A stretch of DNA of 11,690 bases, from assembly GCA_017882405.1 (NCBI GenBank), contig JADGPO010000118.1, positions 1 through 11,690 on the forward strand, read 5' to 3'. Both the position numbers and the translations under genes were made by a program. The notes below the pieces were generated by a model. The model worked only from the letters and a program-made list of their open reading frames with translations. It ran no database searches and was not told the origin of the DNA. This document shows, piece by piece, positions 1-6,879 of the stretch; the stretch's first letter is position 1; every line of letters begins with the position of its first letter. Source of the stretch: Solirubrobacteraceae bacterium. GTDB taxonomy: Bacteria > Actinomycetota > Thermoleophilia > Solirubrobacterales > Solirubrobacteraceae.

Positions 1-98
1 GTCCGGGTGGCGGCGGCGGTCGTCCGGGTGGCGGCGGCGGTCGTCCGGGTGGCGGCGGTGGTCGTCCGGGTGGCGGCGGTGGTCGTCCGGGTGGCGGC
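1..98 (+). repeat. 21-bp in-frame tandem repeat in rpsC tail
   Basis: Four 21-bp units (1-21, 22-42, 43-63, 64-84) are followed by a partial fifth (85-98, matching the first 14 bases). Each unit encodes one RPGGGGG heptad in the rpsC frame. Units 1 and 2 are identical, and units 3 and 4 are identical. The two pairs differ by one synonymous C/T change at base 17 of the unit (GGC versus GGT). The array may continue to the left of the window. The pattern fits recent replication slippage or unequal exchange, so copy number may vary between strains (inference). Confidence 0.93.
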
Positions 99-131
99 TC
101 CGGCGGTCCGGTCGGCGGAGGTGGTCGCTGA
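1..131 (+). CDS. rpsC: 30S ribosomal protein S3, C-terminal tail (5' partial)
   Basis: This is the 3' end of a gene whose start lies before the window; the first complete codon is at 3 and the TGA stop is at 129-131. The visible 42 residues are almost all Gly, Arg and Pro: four RPGGGGG-type heptads, then a degenerate Gly-rich end finishing in GGGGR. No folded S3 domain is visible. The identification rests on position, because rpsC precedes rplP in S10 operons, and on the knowledge that S3 often has a variable, basic or low-complexity C-terminal extension. S3 sits at the mRNA entry channel of the 30S subunit, so such a tail could project towards mRNA or solvent (inference). The stop overlaps the rplP ATG by one base, and the rplP ribosome binding site GGAGG (117-121) is encoded within the Gly codons of this tail. 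Confidence 0.82.
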   Translation, partial: PGGGGGRPGGGGGRPGGGGGRPGGGGGRPGGGSGGPVGGGGR

Positions 132-544
132 TGCTGTCGCCCAAGCGCGTCAAGCATCGCAAGCAGCACCGTGGACGCCGTGCCGGGCTCTCGCGCGGAC
201 AGGTCCGGGTGCAGTTCGGCGAATACGGGCTGAAGTCGATGGACGCCGGCTGGCTGACCAACCGGCAGATCGAGGCTGCTCGTATCGCCATGACCCGCAA
301 GATCAAGCGCGGCGGCAAGGTCTGGATCAACGTGTATCCGGACAAGCCGTTCACCAAGAAGCCAGCCGAGACGCGGATGGGCTCCGGCAAGGGCTCGCCC
401 GAGGGCTGGGTGGCGGTCGTCAAGCCCGGCCGCGTGATGTTCGAGCTGGCGGGCGTCGACGAGGAGCTCGCCCGCGAGGCGATGCGCCTGGCCGGTCACA
501 AGCTGCCCGTGCGCACCAAGTTCGTGCTGCGAGAGGACGTTTGA
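131..544 (+). CDS. rplP: 50S ribosomal protein L16
   Basis: L16 is a 50S protein near the peptidyl transferase centre and the A-site tRNA, needed for late subunit assembly. The 137-residue product has the usual family length and is recognisable throughout. It opens with a basic [16 protein letters not shown] segment, has an [12 protein letters not shown] motif around residues 29-36, the [20 protein letters not shown] block around residues 63-82, and the glycine-rich [19 protein letters not shown] loop just after it. The ATG at 131 overlaps the rpsC stop by one base and is preceded by GGAGG at 117-121 with 9-nt spacing, so translation is probably coupled to S3. It is followed one base later by rpmC. 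Nothing is truncated or unusual in the sequence. Confidence 0.98.
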   Translation: MLSPKRVKHRKQHRGRRAGLSRGQVRVQFGEYGLKSMDAGWLTNRQIEAARIAMTRKIKRGGKVWINVYPDKPFTKKPAETRMGSGKGSPEGWVAVVKPGRVMFELAGVDEELAREAMRLAGHKLPVRTKFVLREDV

Positions 545-545
545 G

Positions 546-758
546 ATGCGCGCTTCGGATTTGCGTGACCTGAGCGACACCGAGCTGGACGAGCACATCA
601 TGACCGCCCGGCGCGAGCTGTTCGGCCTGCGCTCCCAGCATGCCGTCAACCGCGCGCTGGACAACACCGCATCGCTTGGCGGGGCCCGACGCGAGCTCGC
701 CCGTGCGCTGACCGTCGCGCGGCAGAGAACCCTTGAATCCGGACAGGAAAATGGCTGA
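546..758 (+). CDS. rpmC: 50S ribosomal protein L29
   Basis: L29 is a small two-helix 50S protein beside the polypeptide exit tunnel, next to L23, where trigger factor and SRP dock. The 70-residue product has the typical MRASDLRDLSDTELDEHI opening, the RRELFGLRSQHA motif around residues 22-33, and a basic second helix with RRELARALTVARQR around residues 48-61. The family is usually 60-75 residues, so this is full length. The ATG at 546 is one base after the rplP stop and has GAGAGGA at 531-537 as its ribosome binding site. The 3' end overlaps the preferred rpsQ start by 8 nt, placing rpmC in the usual rplP-rpmC-rpsQ order. Confidence 0.97.
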   Translation: MRASDLRDLSDTELDEHIMTARRELFGLRSQHAVNRALDNTASLGGARRELARALTVARQRTLESGQENG

Positions 759-1323
759 GGAACAACCCCCCGAGAACGTAGAAGAGACGACTGAGGCGCA
801 GGGCGGGCGGGCAGCCGCTTCGCCGGCAGCGCAGAGCGCTCCGGCCGAGCCCCAGGAGGTGCTGGCACCCAAGGAGCGGCGTCAGCGTGCCCGCCAGGCC
901 AAGGCCTCTCAGACCAAGGCGCGTGCCACTCGCACGCCCGAGGAGCGCCACGCCGATCGGATCGTGGAGCGTCGCCAGAAGGCCCGGGCGCGCCGCGAGG
1001 GACGCGCCAAGGCGAAGGCCAAGGCGAGCGCGTCCTCCACCGGCGCGTCGGTCACGCCGCCGCGCGAGCACGTGGCCGGCGTGCAGAAGGTGCGCCAGGG
1101 CGTGGTCGTCTCCGACAAGGCCGACAAGACGATCACGGTGCGGATCGACACCGCACGGCGTCACCGTCGCTACGACAAGATCGTGCGCACCTCGCAGACC
1201 CTGCACGCTCACGACGAGGCCAACGACGCCCACACCGGTGACACGGTGACGGTGCGCGAGGCACGTCCGCTGTCACGCCTCAAGCGCTGGCGGCTGATCG
1301 AAGTCCTGGAGCGTGCCAAATGA
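751..1323 (+). CDS. rpsQ: 30S ribosomal protein S17 with long N-terminal extension
   Basis: S17 is an OB-fold protein that binds 16S rRNA early in 30S assembly. The recognisable core is residues about 107-190: [17 protein letters not shown], then the [14 protein letters not shown] stretch, and the signature [20 protein letters not shown]. Normal bacterial S17 is about 80-110 residues, but this frame continues for about 106 residues upstream. Residues 1-40 are acidic and Ala/Pro/Glu-rich; residues 41-100 are Lys/Arg/Ala-rich and look helical or disordered, somewhat like histone tails. I chose ATG 751, which overlaps the rpmC stop by 8 nt and follows GGACAGGAAA. A TTG at 733 in the same frame is an alternative. 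An internal GTG at 1072 would give an ordinary-length S17 but would leave over 300 nt untranslated in a packed operon and has no good ribosome binding site. Identity is sure; the extension is likely real. Confidence 0.93.
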   Translation: MAEEQPPENVEETTEAQGGRAAASPAAQSAPAEPQEVLAPKERRQRARQAKASQTKARATRTPEERHADRIVERRQKARARREGRAKAKAKASASSTGASVTPPREHVAGVQKVRQGVVVSDKADKTITVRIDTARRHRRYDKIVRTSQTLHAHDEANDAHTGDTVTVREARPLSRLKRWRLIEVLERAK

Positions 1324-1351
1324 CGCCCTCGCCCAAGCAAGGGAGTCACTC

Positions 1352-1720
1352 GTGATCCAGAACGAGACTCGGCTGCGGGTCGCCGACAACAGCGGCGCCC
1401 GGGAGATCCTGGTGATCCGCGTGCGCGGCGGCTCGCGCCGGCGCTACGCGGGCGTGGGCGACACGATCACCGCCACCGTCAAGACGGCCAGCCCGCAGGG
1501 CTCGGTCAAGAAGGGCGAGGTCGTGACCGCCGTCGTGGTGCGCACCAAGAAGTCCTATGGTCGCGAGGACGGCACCTACATCGGATTCGACGAGAACGCG
1601 GCGGTGCTCATCGATGCCCAGAACAACCCGCGCGGGACCCGCATCTTCGGCCCCGTCGCGCGCGAGCTGCGCGACCGCAACTTCATGAAGATCGTCTCGC
1701 TCGCTCCGGAGGTGCTGTAG
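1352..1720 (+). CDS. rplN: 50S ribosomal protein L14
   Basis: L14 is a beta-barrel 50S protein at the subunit interface that forms bridges with 16S rRNA and is the docking site for silencing factor RsfS. Starting at GTG 1352 the product is 122 residues, the family's standard length, beginning [20 protein letters not shown]. The central block [20 protein letters not shown] and the C-terminal [27 protein letters not shown] are both typical. The frame stays open upstream to 1313, but only the GTG gives the conserved start and it has GGGAG at 1341-1345 at good spacing. It follows rpsQ by 28 nt and precedes rplX by 2 nt. Confidence 0.97.
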   Translation: MIQNETRLRVADNSGAREILVIRVRGGSRRRYAGVGDTITATVKTASPQGSVKKGEVVTAVVVRTKKSYGREDGTYIGFDENAAVLIDAQNNPRGTRIFGPVARELRDRNFMKIVSLAPEVL

Positions 1721-1722
1721 CG

Positions 1723-2046
1723 ATGCCCGCGCGGATCAGGCGAGACGACGAGGTGATCGTGATCGGCGGCAAGGACCGCGGCAAGCGTGGCAAGGTGCTG
1801 CGCGTCGACCCCAAGAAGGAGCGGGTCTACGTGGAGGGCCTCAACATCGTCAAGCGCCACCAGCGTCCCACGCAGACGGTCAGCGGGCAGACGGCCGGCG
1901 GGGTGATCGAGCGCGAGGGTCCGATCCACGCCTCCAACGTGATGCTGATCGACCCCAAGGACGGCAAGCCCACGCGGGTGGGAATCGAGATCGAGAATGG
2001 CAAGCGACTGCGGGTGGCCAAGCGCAGCGGCCAGCGACTGGACTAG
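1723..2046 (+). CDS. rplX: 50S ribosomal protein L24
   Basis: L24 is an assembly-initiator protein of the 50S subunit that binds domain I of 23S rRNA and lies near the tunnel exit. The 107-residue product starts [20 protein letters not shown], so the KOW motif spans roughly residues 8-35. It is followed by [15 protein letters not shown] and the [20 protein letters not shown] block that typifies bacterial L24. The ATG is two bases after the rplN stop and has a strong GGAGG (1708-1712) inside rplN, which suggests coupled translation. It is followed 13 nt later by rplE, the conserved neighbour. Confidence 0.97.
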   Translation: MPARIRRDDEVIVIGGKDRGKRGKVLRVDPKKERVYVEGLNIVKRHQRPTQTVSGQTAGGVIEREGPIHASNVMLIDPKDGKPTRVGIEIENGKRLRVAKRSGQRLD

Positions 2047-2059
2047 GAAGCGAACCGAG

Positions 2060-2644
2060 ATGTCGACGAGCGCACCAGCAAGACTGAAGACCAGATATCT
2101 GGAGGAGATCCGCCCCGCGCTGATGGAGCGCTTTGAGTACTCCAGCGTCATGCAGGCCCCCCGCGTCCAGAAGGTGACGGTCAACATGGGCTGTGGCGAC
2201 GCCAAGCAGGACTCCAAGGTGCTGGACGCCGCCGTCGAGCAGCTGGGAACGATCACCGGCCAGCGGCCCAACATCCGCCGTGCGCGCAAGTCGATCGCCC
2301 AGTTCAAGGTGCGCGAGGGAATGCCCGTGGGCGTCGCCGTCACGCTGCGTGGAGAGCGCCAGTACGAGTTCCTGGATCGCCTGATGTCGGTGGCGATCCC
2401 CCGGATCCGGGACTTCCGCGGCCTCAACCCGCGCGCCTTCGACGGCCGCGGCAACTACTCGATGGGCGTGCGCGAGCAGATCATCTTCCCCGAGGTCGAC
2501 TACGACGAGATCGACCAGGTGCGCGGGCTGGACATCACGATCACCACGACCGCCGCCACCAACGAGGAGTGCTTCGCCCTGCTCGAAGCATTCGGGATGC
2601 CATTTTCGAAGGACGGCCGGCCTCCGGCCCTGACCCCAGCTTAA
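2060..2644 (+). CDS. rplE: 50S ribosomal protein L5
   Basis: L5 binds 5S rRNA together with L18 and forms part of the central protuberance, contacting S13 and P-site tRNA. The product is 194 residues, a little longer than the usual 178-187. The family pattern runs through it: [17 protein letters not shown] near the N-terminus, the [18 protein letters not shown] motif around residues 35-52, [17 protein letters not shown], and the late [18 protein letters not shown] block with [11 protein letters not shown] chose ATG 2060 because it gives the usual start and has AGGAAG at 2045-2050; the open frame continues further upstream inside rplX but would add non-homologous residues. The TAA stop lies within the AAGGAG used by the next gene. 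Confidence 0.97.
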   Translation: MSTSAPARLKTRYLEEIRPALMERFEYSSVMQAPRVQKVTVNMGCGDAKQDSKVLDAAVEQLGTITGQRPNIRRARKSIAQFKVREGMPVGVAVTLRGERQYEFLDRLMSVAIPRIRDFRGLNPRAFDGRGNYSMGVREQIIFPEVDYDEIDQVRGLDITITTTAATNEECFALLEAFGMPFSKDGRPPALTPA

Positions 2645-2652
2645 GGAGCACA

Positions 2653-2838
2653 GTGGCAAAGACCTCACAACGCGTTCGCCAACAGCGCACGCCGAAGTAC
2701 AAGACCAGGGGCTACACCCGATGCCGGCGTTGTGGCCGCGCGCGATCGGTGTACCGCAAGTTCGGCGTCTGCCGGATCTGCCTGCGCGAGCTCGCCCACA
2801 ACGGCTATGTCCCCGGCATGACGAAGTCGAGTTGGTGA
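2653..2838 (+). CDS. rpsN: 30S ribosomal protein S14, zinc-binding (type Z)
   Basis: S14 is a 30S head protein. This 61-residue form is the short, zinc-binding type Z (also called rpsZ), as opposed to the roughly 100-residue zinc-free form. Four cysteines at residues 24, 27, 40 and 43 form the CRRC...CRIC zinc knuckle, and the C-terminal [15 protein letters not shown] is the expected end. The GTG at 2653 gives the conserved [17 protein letters not shown] start; the open frame continues upstream inside rplE but is not homologous there. AAGGAG at 2643-2648 overlaps the rplE stop codon and sits 4 nt from the GTG, which fits coupled translation. The position between rplE and rpsH is the canonical spc-operon slot. 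Confidence 0.97.
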   Translation: MAKTSQRVRQQRTPKYKTRGYTRCRRCGRARSVYRKFGVCRICLRELAHNGYVPGMTKSSW

Positions 2839-2845
2839 GCCTTCC

Positions 2846-3253
2846 ATGTCGATGACCGACCCCGTAGCCGACTTCCTCACCCGCCTGCGCAACGCGGCCA
2901 AGGCCCAGCACCACGACGTCAAGATCCCGTCGTCCAAGCTCAAGCGCGAGCTGGCGCGGATCCTCAAGGAGCAGGGTTACATCGAGGCCTACCAGATCGA
3001 TCCGCCCGTCACCGGACGGCCCGGCGAGCAGATCACGGTCACGCTCAAGTACACGCGTGAGCGCAAGCCGGTGATCTCCGGGATGCAGCGAGTCTCGCGC
3101 CCCGGGCAGCGCACCTACGTCGACCACAGCCACATCCCCCGTATCCAGGGCGGGATGGGGACGGCGATCATCTCCACCTCCAAGGGAGTCATGACCGGCC
3201 ACGAGGCCCGCCAGCAGGGCGTCGGTGGCGAGGTCGTGGCGAGGGTCTGGTAA
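2846..3253 (+). CDS. rpsH: 30S ribosomal protein S8
   Basis: S8 is a primary 16S rRNA-binding protein of the central domain, and in E. coli it is the translational repressor of the spc operon. The 135-residue product begins MSMTDPVADFLTRLRNAAKA, the usual S8 opening, and ends with GMGTAIISTSKGVMTGHEAR followed by GVGGEVVARVW, the C-terminal rRNA-binding signature. GGTGAG at 2834-2839 precedes the ATG by 6 nt and overlaps the rpsN stop. I could not see an S8-type binding hairpin near the rplX-rplE junction, so whether S8 controls this operon cannot be said from the sequence. The neighbours rpsN and rplF are the expected ones. Confidence 0.97.
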   Translation: MSMTDPVADFLTRLRNAAKAQHHDVKIPSSKLKRELARILKEQGYIEAYQIDPPVTGRPGEQITVTLKYTRERKPVISGMQRVSRPGQRTYVDHSHIPRIQGGMGTAIISTSKGVMTGHEARQQGVGGEVVARVW

Positions 3254-3276
3254 GGGTGGGAGGGAGCGAATAGACG

Positions 3277-3810
3277 ATGTCCCGTATCGGCAGACAACCC
3301 ATTTCCGTGCCCGCGGGCGTGACGATTGCGATCGAGCCCGAGCTCGTGACCGTCAACGGCCCCAAGGGTGAGCTCCACGAGCGCGTCAATCGCGAGATCA
3401 ACGTCGAGCAGGACGGCGACGTGATCACCGTGACGCGCCCGACCGACCGTGGCGAGCACCGCGCGCTGCACGGGCTGACGCGCACCCTGGTCGCCAACAT
3501 GGTCCAAGGCGTGACCGCCGGGTTCGAGAAGCGCCTGGAGATCCAGGGCGTCGGCTATCGCGCCCAGCTGCGCGGGACCGATCTGGAGCTGGCGCTCGGC
3601 TACTCGCACCCCGTCTCGGTCAAGGCGCCGGCGGGAATCGAGTTCGAGGTTCCCCAGCCGACCCGGATCGTGGTCCGTGGGGCGTCCAAGCAGCAGGTCG
3701 GCGAGATCGCCGCGTTCATTCGCAAGCAGCGCAAGCCCGAGCCCTACAAGGGCAAGGGCATCCGCTACGAGGGCGAGTACGTCGCCCGGAAGGTCGGTAA
3801 GCGAGCATGA
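3277..3810 (+). CDS. rplF: 50S ribosomal protein L6
   Basis: L6 has two similar alpha/beta domains and lies at the base of the L7/L12 stalk near the sarcin-ricin loop and the elongation-factor site. The product is 177 residues, the usual length. It begins [20 protein letters not shown], has the interdomain [14 protein letters not shown] motif around residues 88-101, and ends with the L6 signature [21 protein letters not shown] purine-rich GGGAGGGAG at 3258-3266 lies 10 nt before the ATG. The stop overlaps the rplR start as ATGA (3807-3810), so L18 translation is probably coupled to L6. Confidence 0.98.
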   Translation: MSRIGRQPISVPAGVTIAIEPELVTVNGPKGELHERVNREINVEQDGDVITVTRPTDRGEHRALHGLTRTLVANMVQGVTAGFEKRLEIQGVGYRAQLRGTDLELALGYSHPVSVKAPAGIEFEVPQPTRIVVRGASKQQVGEIAAFIRKQRKPEPYKGKGIRYEGEYVARKVGKRA

Positions 3811-4160
3811 CCGTTCTCACCAAGCCTCAAGCGCGACTGCGCCGGCGCCGCCGCGTGCGCGCCAAGGTGCAAGGCTCGGCGCAGCGCCCGCGGATCTCCG
3901 TGTTCCGCTCCAACCGCGGCATCAGCGCCCAGCTGATCGACGACGACGCGGGCCGCACGCTGGCCGCCGTGAACTGGATCGAGTCCGACCTGCGCAAGCT
4001 GGGTCCGACCGAGCAGGCGCACAAGGCGGGCGAGCTGCTGGCCGAGCGGGCCAAGGCGGCGGGCATCTCGACCGCGGTGTTCGACCGCGGCGGTTATCAG
4101 TACCACGGCCGGGTCAAGGCGCTGGCGGAGGGCGCGCGGGAGGGCGGCCTGACGCTCTAG
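3807..4160 (+). CDS. rplR: 50S ribosomal protein L18
   Basis: L18 binds 5S rRNA and, with L5, anchors it in the central protuberance. The 117-residue product has a very basic N-terminal arm ([21 protein letters not shown], about residues 9-28), then [25 protein letters not shown]. The C-terminal part has [25 protein letters not shown], the diagnostic end of bacterial L18. The length matches the family. Its start overlaps the rplF stop by 4 nt. A 28-nt gap to rpsE follows, one of the longer gaps in this tightly packed block. Confidence 0.97.
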   Translation: MTVLTKPQARLRRRRRVRAKVQGSAQRPRISVFRSNRGISAQLIDDDAGRTLAAVNWIESDLRKLGPTEQAHKAGELLAERAKAAGISTAVFDRGGYQYHGRVKALAEGAREGGLTL

Positions 4161-4177
4161 AGCGCGACCGCTACCCT
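4149..4177 (+). promoter_or_regulatory. Possible internal promoter before rpsE
   Basis: CTGACG (4149-4154) and TACCCT (4172-4177) are separated by 17 nt and resemble -35 and -10 elements of a primary-sigma promoter. TACCCT fits the TANNNT pattern common in actinobacteria. Initiation would be expected about 7 nt further on, giving a very short leader before the rpsE ATG at 4189. That gene has no obvious Shine-Dalgarno sequence, which is compatible with this. The -35 lies inside the end of rplR, so a chance match is possible. Confidence 0.3.
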
Positions 4178-4188
4178 CGGACAACTAC

Positions 4189-4758
4189 ATGGCTCAAGAG
4201 CGCACAGTCTCAGCAGCAGGCCTTGACCTGCAGGAGCGCGTGGTGGAGATCAACCGCGTCGCGAAGGTGGTCAAGGGCGGACGCCGCTTCTCGTTCACGG
4301 CGCTGGTCGTCGTGGGTGACGAGCGCGACGTGGTCGGGATCGGCTACGGCAAGGCCAACGAGGTGCCGGTGGCGATCCAGAAGGGCGTCGAGCGCGCCAA
4401 GAAGAACCTGTATCGGGTTCCCAAGCACGGGTCCACCATCACCCACCAGACGATGGGCATCTTCGGCGCCGGCCGGGTGTTCCTCAAGCCGGCCTCGCCC
4501 GGTACCGGCGTGATCGCCGGCGGCGGCGTGCGCGCGGTGCTGGAGCTGGCGGGCATCCACGACATCCTCTCCAAGAGCCTCGGCTCCCAGAACCCGATCA
4601 ACCTCGTCAAGGCGACGATGGCGGGTCTGGAGTCGCTGCGGACCCCGTACGAGGTCGCCGAGCTGCGCGGCCTCTCGATCAACCAGGTGCTCGGCCTCAC
4701 CACCGAGACGGCTGACGGGTCGGCGAGCGCCGAGCCCGCACCCGCCGAGATGTCATGA
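4189..4758 (+). CDS. rpsE: 30S ribosomal protein S5
   Basis: S5 sits at the mRNA entry channel with S3 and S4 and affects decoding accuracy; mutations in its N-terminal loop give spectinomycin resistance in other bacteria. The 189-residue product has the double-stranded-RNA-binding-like N-terminal domain ([20 protein letters not shown] and then [21 protein letters not shown], about residues 14-54). The second domain contains [19 protein letters not shown] and [20 protein letters not shown]. The last 17 residues form an acidic, Ala/Pro-rich tail that many shorter S5 proteins lack. The ATG at 4189 gives a normal start, but I see no good Shine-Dalgarno in the 28-nt gap. The stop overlaps rpmD by 4 nt (ATGA). 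Confidence 0.97.
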   Translation: MAQERTVSAAGLDLQERVVEINRVAKVVKGGRRFSFTALVVVGDERDVVGIGYGKANEVPVAIQKGVERAKKNLYRVPKHGSTITHQTMGIFGAGRVFLKPASPGTGVIAGGGVRAVLELAGIHDILSKSLGSQNPINLVKATMAGLESLRTPYEVAELRGLSINQVLGLTTETADGSASAEPAPAEMS

Positions 4759-4931
4759 GCACGATCCGCGTCACCCAGCGCAAGTCGCGCAACGGCTGCG
4801 ACAAGAGCCAGCGGGACACGCTGCGCTCGCTCCGCCTGCACCGTATCGGCCAGACCGTCGAGGTCTCCGATTCACCCCAGATCCGCGGGATGCTCCACAA
4901 GGTGCGCCACTTGATCGAGGTCCAGGGGTAA
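4755..4931 (+). CDS. rpmD: 50S ribosomal protein L30
   Basis: L30 is a small 50S protein with a ferredoxin-like fold that binds 23S rRNA. The 58-residue product reads [20 protein letters not shown], followed by [20 protein letters not shown] and [18 protein letters not shown]. The L30 hallmarks are the initial beta-strand, the [14 protein letters not shown] motif around residues 24-37, and [14 protein letters not shown] at the end. The length is typical (about 58-60). The start overlaps the rpsE stop as ATGA and the stop overlaps the rplO start as TAATG, so all three genes are probably translationally coupled. The gene lies in its conserved rpsE-rpmD-rplO place. Confidence 0.96.
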   Translation: MSTIRVTQRKSRNGCDKSQRDTLRSLRLHRIGQTVEVSDSPQIRGMLHKVRHLIEVQG

Positions 4932-5446
4932 TGAGCACCAACGCTCCGGACGAAGAGCGCAAGCCCGAGCGGATCGGCCTGCACAACCTCAAGCCCGCGC
5001 CGGGCTCGCGGCGGCCACGCAAGCGCGTCGGTCGCGGCGAGGGCTCGGGCACCGGCAAGACCTCAGGCCGCGGCCAGAAGGGCTACGGCTCGCGCTCCGG
5101 GGCCAAGTCACGAGCCCGCTTCGAGGGCGGCCAGAACCCGATTCACATGCGGATGCGCAAGCTGCGCGGCCCGCACATGAAGAAGTCGATGCCGTTCGAG
5201 CCGTTTCGCACCCACACCCAGCCGGTCAACCTGCTCGACCTCGAGGCTCGCTTCGAGGCCGGGGCGGCGGTCACGCTGGAGGCCCTGCACGCCAAGGGCC
5301 TGGCCACCCGCAAGGGCGTGCCGGTCAAGGTGCTGGCCAAGGGCTCGGTGACCAAGGCACTGACGATCCACGCACACGGCTTCTCGAAGTCCGCGCGCGA
5401 GCAGATCGAGGCCGCCGGCGGCACCTGCCAGCTGATCGAGGACTGA
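4931..5446 (+). CDS. rplO: 50S ribosomal protein L15
   Basis: L15 is a late-assembly 50S protein whose extended N-terminal arm threads into 23S rRNA. The 171-residue product has a short acidic leader, then IGLHNLKPAPGSRRPRKRVG and the Gly-rich arm GRGEGSGTGKTSGRGQKGYG around residues 35-54. The globular C-terminal part includes VPVKVLAKGSVTKALTIHAH and GFSKSAREQIEAAGGTCQLI, the usual L15 ending. It is slightly longer than the common 145-150 residues, mainly at the N-terminus. The ATG overlaps the rpmD TAA by one base; GAGGT at 4917-4921 is the likely ribosome binding site. secY follows after 10 nt. Confidence 0.97.
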   Translation: MSTNAPDEERKPERIGLHNLKPAPGSRRPRKRVGRGEGSGTGKTSGRGQKGYGSRSGAKSRARFEGGQNPIHMRMRKLRGPHMKKSMPFEPFRTHTQPVNLLDLEARFEAGAAVTLEALHAKGLATRKGVPVKVLAKGSVTKALTIHAHGFSKSAREQIEAAGGTCQLIED

Positions 5447-5456
5447 GGGCCGAACC

Positions 5457-6737
5457 ATGATCGCGACGATCCTCGGGGCGTTCAGGGTCGGCGAGATCCG
5501 CACGAAGATCCTGTTCACGGCGGTGATTCTGCTGCTGTACCGGATTGGCACGCACATCCCCGCGCCGGGAATCAACTCCAAGGCCGTCAGCGCGATCTCC
5601 AAGAGCCTCGGCGGCAACTCGATCCTGGGGCTGCTGAACCTCTTCTCCGGCGGCGGCCTGGGCCGGATCGCGATCTTCGCGCTGGGGATCATGCCCTACA
5701 TCACGGCCTCGATCATCCTGCAGCTGCTGCAGGTCGTGGTCCCCTCGCTGGAGAAGCTCTCCAAGGAGGGCGAGGTCGGACAGACGCGGATCACCCAGTA
5801 CACGCGCTACCTGACCGTGGGCCTGGCGTTCGCCCAGTCGATCGGCTACGTGTTCCTGTTCCGCAGCTATCAGCAGGAGAACGGCGTCTCGCTGATCTCC
5901 AACTTCACGCTGTTCAAGGTCTTCTTGATCGTGATCTCGCTGACCGCGGGCACGATCCTGCTGATGTGGATGGGTGAGCTGATCACCCAGCGCGGCATCG
6001 GCAACGGCATCTCGCTGCTGATCTTCGCCTCGATCGTGTCGCGCATCCCCAACGGCGTGCATTCCTGGTGGACCAACCCCGACCAGGTGTTCCGCGTGAT
6101 CATGCCGTTTATCGCGATCGGCATCGTGGCGGCGATCGTGTTCGTCCAGGAGGGCCAGCGGCGGATCCCGATCCAGTACGCCAAGCGTGTCGTCGGCCGG
6201 CGAATGACCTCGGGCGGCCAGACCTACCTGCCGCTGAAGGTCAACATGGCGGGCGTGATCCCGGTCATCTTCGCGGCCAGCGTGATGGCGATCCCGCCGA
6301 CCCTCGGTCAGCTGCTCGGCCAGAACCGCAAGGGTTTCGGCACCGACCTGGCCGCCTTCTTCAGCCCTCAGGGCTGGCACTACGTGGCGGGCGAGAGCCT
6401 GCTCATCATCGTCTTCACCTACTTCTATACGGCGGTGACGTTCAACCCGGTTGATCAGGCCGACAGCCTGCGCAAGTACGGGGGCTTCATTCCGGGGGTG
6501 AGGCCAGGCCGGCCGACGGCCGAGTTCCTGGACCGCATCCTGGCGCGGCTCACCTTCCCGGGGGCGCTGTTCCTGGCGGCCGTCGCCGCGCTGCCAACGA
6601 TCCTTATCAACCAGACGGGCGCCAACTTCTTCTTCGGCGGCACGTCGATCCTGATCGTGATCGGCGTCGCGCTGGACACGATGAAGCAGCTGGAGGCCCA
6701 GCTGATGATGCGCAACTACGAGGGCTTCTTGAAGTAG
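5457..6737 (+). CDS. secY: Protein translocase channel subunit SecY
   Basis: SecY is the pore-forming subunit of the SecYEG channel in the cytoplasmic membrane. It passes unfolded proteins outward with SecA, or inserts membrane proteins from docked ribosomes. The 426-residue product is of family length with the expected ten hydrophobic segments. Recognisable parts are TM1 (about 16-35), the plug/TM2 region GGGLGRIAIFALGIMPYITA (65-84), the TM4-TM5 motif GELITQRGIGNGISLLIF (173-190), the cytosolic loop YGGFIPGVRPGRPTAEFLDR (341-360) that contacts SecA or the ribosome, and the end ALDTMKQLEAQLMMRNYEGF. GAGGG at 5445-5449 lies 7 nt before the ATG. In many bacteria adk follows directly; here a minus-strand gene intervenes. 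Confidence 0.98.
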   Translation: MIATILGAFRVGEIRTKILFTAVILLLYRIGTHIPAPGINSKAVSAISKSLGGNSILGLLNLFSGGGLGRIAIFALGIMPYITASIILQLLQVVVPSLEKLSKEGEVGQTRITQYTRYLTVGLAFAQSIGYVFLFRSYQQENGVSLISNFTLFKVFLIVISLTAGTILLMWMGELITQRGIGNGISLLIFASIVSRIPNGVHSWWTNPDQVFRVIMPFIAIGIVAAIVFVQEGQRRIPIQYAKRVVGRRMTSGGQTYLPLKVNMAGVIPVIFAASVMAIPPTLGQLLGQNRKGFGTDLAAFFSPQGWHYVAGESLLIIVFTYFYTAVTFNPVDQADSLRKYGGFIPGVRPGRPTAEFLDRILARLTFPGALFLAAVAALPTILINQTGANFFFGGTSILIVIGVALDTMKQLEAQLMMRNYEGFLK

Positions 6738-6879
6738 CTGGGCCGCGGCGTGCCGTTATGGCACCTGTCGTTTGTTCCAGATCCGGATACCGGGACCTGA
6801 TCCGGGCCTCACGACACGTATAGCGGCCGATTTGGCCCGGATTCGCCCCGTGACGGCGGATGTGGAACAGATCGCATGT
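6738..6879. other. Gap between convergent secY and reductase-like gene
   Basis: This 142-bp stretch holds no convincing ORF or RNA gene on either strand. Besides the small hairpin just after secY it contains CCGGAT (6783-6788) and ATCCGG (6800-6805), which can pair across an 11-nt loop and would form a hairpin in either transcript. It probably serves as the two-way transcription end for secY and the minus-strand gene. No flanking direct repeats or insertion-sequence ends were seen. Confidence 0.55.
6750..6776 (+). terminator. Weak candidate terminator after secY
   Basis: GTGCC (6750-6754) and GGCAC (6760-6764) form a perfect 5-bp stem with loop GTTAT, followed after 6 nt by TTTGTT (6771-6776). 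The stem is short and the T-tract interrupted and late, so this is a weak intrinsic terminator at best. A transcription end somewhere here is expected, because the next gene is on the opposite strand. Confidence 0.3.

Noticed and set aside
1..98. CRISPR-like or regulatory repeat array
   Set aside because: The repeats are contiguous, without spacers, a multiple of three and in the rpsC frame, so they are a coding tandem repeat.
7..573. Long plus-strand frame through the repeat and rplP (Val/Ala/Arg-rich)
   Set aside because: It is an out-of-frame reading of the GC-rich rpsC repeat and rplP; no start signal or homology.
2040..2075. S8 autoregulatory site at the rplX-rplE junction, as in E. coli
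   Set aside because: I looked for the bulged hairpin resembling the 16S helix 21 site and found no convincing pairing in this short junction.
1880..3202. 440-codon minus-strand frame opposite rplX, rplE, rpsN and rpsH
   Set aside because: Long antisense frames are common opposite GC-rich genes; the plus-strand genes here are unambiguous and the antisense product is low-complexity with no recognisable domain.
5325..6380. 351-codon minus-strand frame opposite rplO and secY
   Set aside because: Its Asp/Arg/Gln/His-rich product is the mirror of a membrane protein's codons; secY is certain on the plus strand.
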